Assembly (NCBI GenBank): GCA_029204225.1
Contig: CM055112.1
Location: 23,194,578-23,254,577 of the forward strand
Direction of reading: 5' to 3'
DNA: 60,000 nt
Origin: Diphasiastrum complanatum
Taxonomy: Eukaryota; Streptophyta; Lycopodiopsida; Lycopodiales; Lycopodiaceae
How positions within the stretch are numbered: position 1 is the stretch's first letter; each line of letters opens with the position of its first letter. The notes below the pieces were generated by a model that was given only the letters and a program-made list of their open reading frames with translations, had not been told where the DNA came from and searched no databases. Position numbers and translations under genes: made by a program. Below are positions 56,091 through 60,000 of the stretch, one piece after another.

Positions 56091-56756
56091 CCTATTAGAG
56101 CCCTTTTTGAACTCAAAAAGGGCCTCTTCCTTGCCTAAACATGTTTGCTAATTAGGATTAATTAGTTCATCAATCGTTCTATGTGGCAGTTCACCCTCGG
56201 TTTATCATGGGTTAACTTCTATTTTAATAGGCTTCACTTAGGCCTAGCATAATATAGCAAGGACACATAATTTTAATGTAGTCTGAAATTTTGAATCCAA
56301 TATAACAGCTGTTTTTTGAAGCCCTTCAAAGTTAATTTTTTATTGCTTAGAATGAGTGAAAAGGGGGGGGGGGGTTTGTACCCCCATACCCCTCCCCCCA
56401 TTTTTTTTTCAAATTTTTTGTAAAATGGGGGCCCAAGGAAATATTGGGCCTCCTTTTGACTCATTCTAAGCAATAAAAAATCAATTTTGAAGGGCTTGAA
56501 AAAACGGTTATATTTTTATCTAAAATTCAAATTTGAGCCTTGTCCTATCATCATTACTACGGGGTGAGCAAGTAGGGTTAGAGGAGGGTTAATGGTTGGG
56601 TTAGAATTAGAGATCTATTTGACACCATTGGATGTGCCATGTCATATGGACCACTCCATCTCAATTGTCACTCTCTTATTGGTACACATGTCGTCATCAA
56701 CACTAATTATAATTAGTGAAGAGGCCTTTTTTGAGTCCAAAAAGGGCCCTAATCTG
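56091..56756. mobile_element. nested-palindrome fold-back (MITE-like) element
   Basis: Outer arms (about 56092-56130 and 56714-56753) are inverted copies, each itself a palindrome (AGAGCCCTTTTTGAACTC / AAAAAGGGCCTCTTCC). Inner arms of about 75 bp (56286-56361 and 56457-56532) pair around ATTGCTTAGAATGAGT / ACTCATTCTAAGCAAT. The centre holds G12 and C-rich tracts that can also pair. It is inserted between YVDDTLILCK and LIEELIVEVKYNILKHFEIA of the copia RT. No coding capacity and no clear target duplication. Confidence 0.75.
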
Positions 56757-56955
56757 ATTGAAGAGCTTATTGTTGAGGTGAAGTATAATATCTTAAAACA
56801 TTTTGAGATTGCAGATATGGGAGAAACCAAAAAGAAGTCCGCTAGTAAGCGAGACATTATTCATGGGAGAATTGTATTTCTCTCACGCCAATGCACTGTG
56901 TGGATCTGTCACACAGTGCTAAAAAAAAAAACAAGAGGATCAATCATCATGATAA
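56757..56955 (+). pseudogene. copia reverse transcriptase remnant, 3' part
   Basis: LIEELIVEVKYNILKHFEIA then DMGETKKK correspond to the RT stretch that normally follows YVDD by about 20 residues. A weak IIHGRIVFLSRQ follows. RNase H is missing. Confidence 0.65.
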
Positions 56956-56964
56956 TATTGTAGC

Positions 56965-57112
56965 CGTGACTATTTTTCGCTTCGCTTTGCTTCGTTTCAT
57001 TTCTCATTGCGTTACACAGCCTGATTGATGTTTGTGCAATTAATATCAAAGTTCGTTTTGTTTCATTTCATTTCACTTCGTTTCGTTTTATTTCATTATA
57101 GAACTTGATTGA
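56965..57112 (+). repeat. TTCGT/TTCAT simple repeat
   Basis: Runs of CGCTTCGCTTTGCTTCGTTTCATTTC-like units at 56972-57010 and again at 57053-57098. Confidence 0.7.
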
Positions 57113-57319
57113 TCTTTGCAAAGAAAAGAAAAGTCAATATCAGAGATTGTTCAAGTTTCGCGAATTCTTCTCGAACATAAATTATTTGCGAAGAAAATAG
57201 TTTCGTGAAAGCTTCATGAATCATTCGAGGAGACTCATCAGTTTGTCACCCAGAAATTTTGAATTTGGATTCGTAAATTTTTAAAATCAAACTTCGCTAG
57301 TAAAGCACGATTAATCTAT

Positions 57320-57628
57320 AAAGTAGTTGTTGTCCCCAAATGGACTGATGAACAATGCGTCGCATTCAATCAACTAAAAGAAGCCCTTACCAGTGCACCT
57401 ATCCTCCGGGCTCCTGATTATTCCAAAGAATTCCATGTGCATACCGATGCATCCAAGTATGCCATTGGAGCAGTGCTCACTCAACCAAGAGAATTCAAAA
57501 AGGATTATCCAATCCGCTTTCTCAATAGACAATTTATATCTACTGAAGTCAACTATACCACTACCGAGCGTGAAGCTTTGGCAATGGTATATGCAGTTCA
57601 GAAGTTTCTCCATTATCTTCTAGGATAA
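57320..57628 (+). pseudogene. gypsy RT/RNase H fragment
   Basis: KWTDEQCVAFNQLKEALTSA then APDYSKEFHVHTDASKYAIG (RNase H first Asp), AVLTQPREF, and YTTTEREALAMVYAVQKFLH (Glu region), ending LLG-stop. The second half of RNase H, including the remaining catalytic acids, is deleted; the sequence resumes at about 57640 with the RNase H-integrase linker. Confidence 0.8.
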
Positions 57629-57643
57629 GTTTTTAAAATTGAG

Positions 57644-58800
57644 TTGACGATCGTGGTTCGAAACGGAGTTCAACATTTTTTAGCAGACCATTTGTCTCGA
57701 ATCCCTAACCTACCAACTCCAGATCAAGCCGTCAATGATGATTTACCTGATGCCATCTTATTTCAAATTGACTCTACACCCATTTCGGCCAAGAAATTCA
57801 TAGAATATTTAATTTCAGGGCAAATGGATCCATCCTTATCTAAACCCAAACAACGTGCATTGGTCCTCAAAACCAAATCTTATACGTTAATTGCAGGCCA
57901 ACTTTACAAACAAGGGTTAGATGGAATTATCCGACGTTGTCTTACTGAAGGTGAAATATCCTCTATTATCTCCCTCACTCATGAAGGTGTTGGAGCAGGC
58001 CATTTTTCTTCCGACATGACTGCTAAGAAAATCCTCTTGGCCGGGTTTTGGTGGCCAACTCTCCTTAAGGATACACATACCTACACTAAGGCCTGTGATA
58101 TTTATCAACGAACACAACAATTTCAGAAGACTGACTACATGCCTTTACACCCTATCACAACGAATCAAGCTTTTCATAAATGGGGAATTGATTATGTTCG
58201 ACCCATTAGCCCCCCTGTTAGACACACTCAATCACGATATATCATAGTAGCTATGGACTATTGTACCAAATGGGCTGAAGCAAGAGCTACTCGCAATGTT
58301 GACGCTCATTCTACTGCAAAAATTTTCTCTGAATAGGTTATCGTTCGTTTCGGATGTCCTCTAGAACTTATCAGTGATAGGGGTACACATTTTCTTAACT
58401 CTGTCATACCAAATCTACTTTCCAAATTTTTTGTGGTACATCGCAAAAGTTTTCCATACTATCCACGATGCAATGGCCAAGCGGCAAACAAAATCTTATG
58501 TGGCGTTCTCACAAAAATCGTCGAATTCAGCCGATCTGATTGGGAGCTAAAACTTCATGTTGCTCTATGGGCCTACCGCACTACCCCAAAGCGAGCCACA
58601 AGCTTAACTCCTTTTCAGCTAGTATATGGCCAAGAAGCTATTATGCCTGTAGAATTCTATATTCCATCCCTTCGAGTAGCCTATAATCTTGAGCTAGATA
58701 ATCGACAGATCCTCGCAAACAGGTTATTTCATCTGGAACAACTGTGTGAAATAAGTCGGATCAGGCAATATGTGTTTACTGCATGTCACAGATCATTCTG
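57644..58800 (+). pseudogene. gypsy integrase
   Basis: Starts with FLADHLSRIPNLPTPD (end of RNase H) and continues with an HHCC-type zinc segment (HEGVGAGHFSSDMTAKKILL, then KACDIYQRTQQFQ, with one Cys replaced). The core follows: WGIDYVRPISPP (first Asp), a stop after KIFSE at 58336, ISDRGTHFLN (second Asp), and GQAANKILCGVLTKIV, where the usual catalytic Glu of GQAE is Ala/Asn. It ends with ALWAYRTTPKRATSLTPFQL. The stop and the missing Glu make it inactive. Confidence 0.8.
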
Positions 58801-58887
58801 AGACAATGCGGTTAGCTAATGACATTTTCATCTGTCTTGGTTTTAATCTACTCCATCTTCCTGAACTGCAACATGAGAGTTTGATAC

Positions 58888-59373
58888 GTGCTGCCTACCC
58901 CTCCTACTAGGATGAATTCCACTCTTTTTACATTCCTTCCAAGGATGGCAGTTACATTACTATTGACATCATTCTTGGCAGAACTAAATGGATATTGGGA
59001 TAGGGGGCTCTCACCAATTGCCATCGATATCAACAAGCCCTTGCAGATTGAAACAGATCACATCAATATTGCGTGCCTTTCTTACCGAGCAGCCCTCACT
59101 TCGGCATTGCACGTCGATATGGTGGAGCTATGGAAAATCCACGGATTCCTGCAAGGCATGTTCCATTATTACAAACAACTGCCCTTCCTCAATAAATTAC
59201 GCTTGCAGATGATTCTAGGTATCGGCAACAAAATTTACCAATCTCGACAACAACAATCTCGCCTCCAAGAAGCTCAAAAAATCCAGAACGAAAAAGCTTC
59301 AATTGGTGTGGGACCACCAATCAATATGGAGGGGGATAATGTTAGCAACTGTGCAAACACAAAGAAAATATAA
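58888..59373 (+). other. unrecognised region between integrase and 3' LTR
   Basis: A plus-strand open frame of 161 codons runs here and past the polypurine tract into the LTR, which argues against it being a real gene in that form. Competing frames are also partly open (FYIPSKDGSYITIDIILGRT). I do not recognise a domain. Tat elements can have extra 3' sequence, so a decayed additional ORF is possible. Confidence 0.3.
59325..59339 (+). other. polypurine tract of the gypsy element
   Basis: ATGGAGGGGGATAA directly precedes the TGTTAGC LTR start. Confidence 0.7.
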
Positions 59374-60000
59374 ATAAATAAATAAAACTCCATGGCATGT
59401 GTTTTGTAAATCCACGTATGAGTATTTGTCAATAAACTTCTGCCATGGCATGTGTTTTGTAAGTCTATAAGTAGAAGCTTAAAATAATAAAATAACTTAA
59501 AACTTAGGATTAGAACTTAGACTTAAGAAACTTAAGAAATATTTTTCTTAAGTTATCTAGACCCTCCTTGCTATAAAAGGAGAGGTATTTGTCATGTACA
59601 CAACACTTTGAGATTAAGCTATATTATGCTTTTCTATTTTGAAGATTATCATTCTATTTCTTAGCATTCCCATTGGAAGGTGAATAGCTTGAGGGAAGGT
59701 GCTCGGGCCTCCTCTTACCTCCTTTCATTGGAATTATTTTGGCATGTTCTTTATTTGCTATTTGCTTAGTTAGTCGCAATTTATTCTTTCTATCTCCCTT
59801 TTGGGTGTTAAATTAGAATCTAGCTTAGTGAATTTGCTAGTTGGGAAGCCTTAGCAAGGGTTTATTTGCTTTGTTAATCTTGGCCAGTTGGGTAAGCCTC
59901 CAAGTACCGTTGGGAACGCCTTGGTGCTCCTATCTTTATTTGTTTATTTCCGTTTGGAAGCTTTGGTAGATTCTTAAAAGGTGGACTATCCTCTCTACAC
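59340..60000 (+). repeat. 3' LTR of the Tat-like gypsy (continues beyond window)
   Basis: Starts TGTTAGCAACTG after the polypurine tract. A TATA box GCTATAAAAGGAGAGG is at about 59570, giving an expected transcript start near 59600. At 59395-59465 a CCATGGCATGTGTTTTGTAA segment is tandemly repeated. The end is outside the window. Confidence 0.75.

Larger units (their letters stand above)
53160..56955 (+). mobile_element. decayed copia split by a fold-back element
   Basis: Plus-strand gag-protease-integrase-RT in the order gag (53.18-53.48 kb), knuckle and protease (53.63-53.97), integrase (54.27-55.2), RT (55.3-56.09). The RT then continues after a 666-bp insertion (56757-56955). No LTRs or primer site found. 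About ten stops or frameshifts. Confidence 0.8.
57320..60000 (+). mobile_element. Tat-like Ty3/gypsy element, 3' part
   Basis: RNase H start (57320-57628), integrase zinc finger and core (57644-58800), a 3' region without known domain (58801-59320), a polypurine tract and the 3' LTR from 59340 past the window end. There is no chromodomain. PISAKKFIEYLISGQMDPSL and the AYRTT..TPFQLVYGQEAIMP style resemble the Tat/Athila branch. Upstream gag, protease and RT are missing in the window. Confidence 0.8.

Noticed and set aside
58888-59373. 161-codon frame as a real extra gene of the Tat-like gypsy
   Set aside because: It runs through the polypurine tract into the LTR and has no recognisable domain; kept only as an unrecognised region.
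1-60000. CRISPR array or bacterial operon features
   Set aside because: Repeats here are satellites, LTRs and minisatellites; gene structure with GT-AG introns and plant retroelements shows a eukaryotic nuclear sequence.

Overview
This window is nuclear DNA of a land plant with a large, repeat-rich genome. The evidence is a non-RD (LRR-XII-type) receptor kinase with a GT-AG intron, a plant bHLH gene of the bHLH30/32/106/107 type, a plant U2AF35 fragment, and nested Ty1/copia and Ty3/gypsy elements (chromovirus and Tat-like) whose primer sites match initiator Met-tRNA. Gene density is very low. A gymnosperm would fit, but no feature here fixes the clade.

Layout. 0-1.7 kb: 3' part of a receptor-like kinase gene. 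2.0-3.5 kb: decayed gypsy RT/integrase and the 3' end plus LTR of a copia element, both on the minus strand. 3.9-8.2 kb: AT-rich DNA with nothing recognised. 8.25-12.4 kb: a minisatellite, then a minus-strand chromovirus that has lost protease, RT and RNase H. 13.6-15.9 kb: a tandem duplication, then a broken minus-strand gene with a bacterial-type DNA N4/N6 methyltransferase domain. 16.7-23.2 kb: a palindromic short-repeat array split by a complete 5.7-kb copia derivative with apparently identical 865-bp LTRs. 23.8-24.2 kb: LTR plus primer site of another element. 24.7-26.4 kb: a U2AF35 fragment joined in frame to a two-exon bHLH gene. 26.8-27.8 kb: fold-back repeat, CT-rich tract and a tandem repeat. 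27.8-29.8 kb: decayed copia. 29.8-33.4 kb: a decayed minus-strand frame with a histone-H3/CENH3-like fold, an SP-rich tail and a Ulp1/C48-like segment, then 1.8 kb of repeats carrying GATATC/GCGCGC motifs and an unknown divergent ORF. 33.4-36.8 kb: a minus-strand copia abutted by an LTR of a second family. 39.3-41.0 kb: degenerate copia-derived coding DNA. 42.0-45.2 kb: RT and copia remnants and a solo LTR. 45.3-52.8 kb: a multi-exon plant transposase (transposase_24-like) gene split by a 5.6-kb non-coding LTR element with AG...CT termini. 53.2-57.0 kb: a copia split by a nested-palindrome fold-back element. 57.3-60 kb: a Tat-like gypsy running into its 3' LTR.

The likely host genes are the kinase and the bHLH gene. 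Almost everything else is mobile-element sequence at different stages of decay. One copia family recurs: the young element at 16.9-22.6 kb, the minus-strand copy at 33.4-36.3 kb, the solo LTR at 44.5-45.2 kb, and probably the 39-41 kb remnant. The best candidates for something undescribed are the histone-like/protease-like unit at 27.5-33.4 kb, the methyltransferase gene at 14.6-15.9 kb, and the in-frame U2AF35-bHLH junction. All calls come from reading the sequence by eye; no database search was run.
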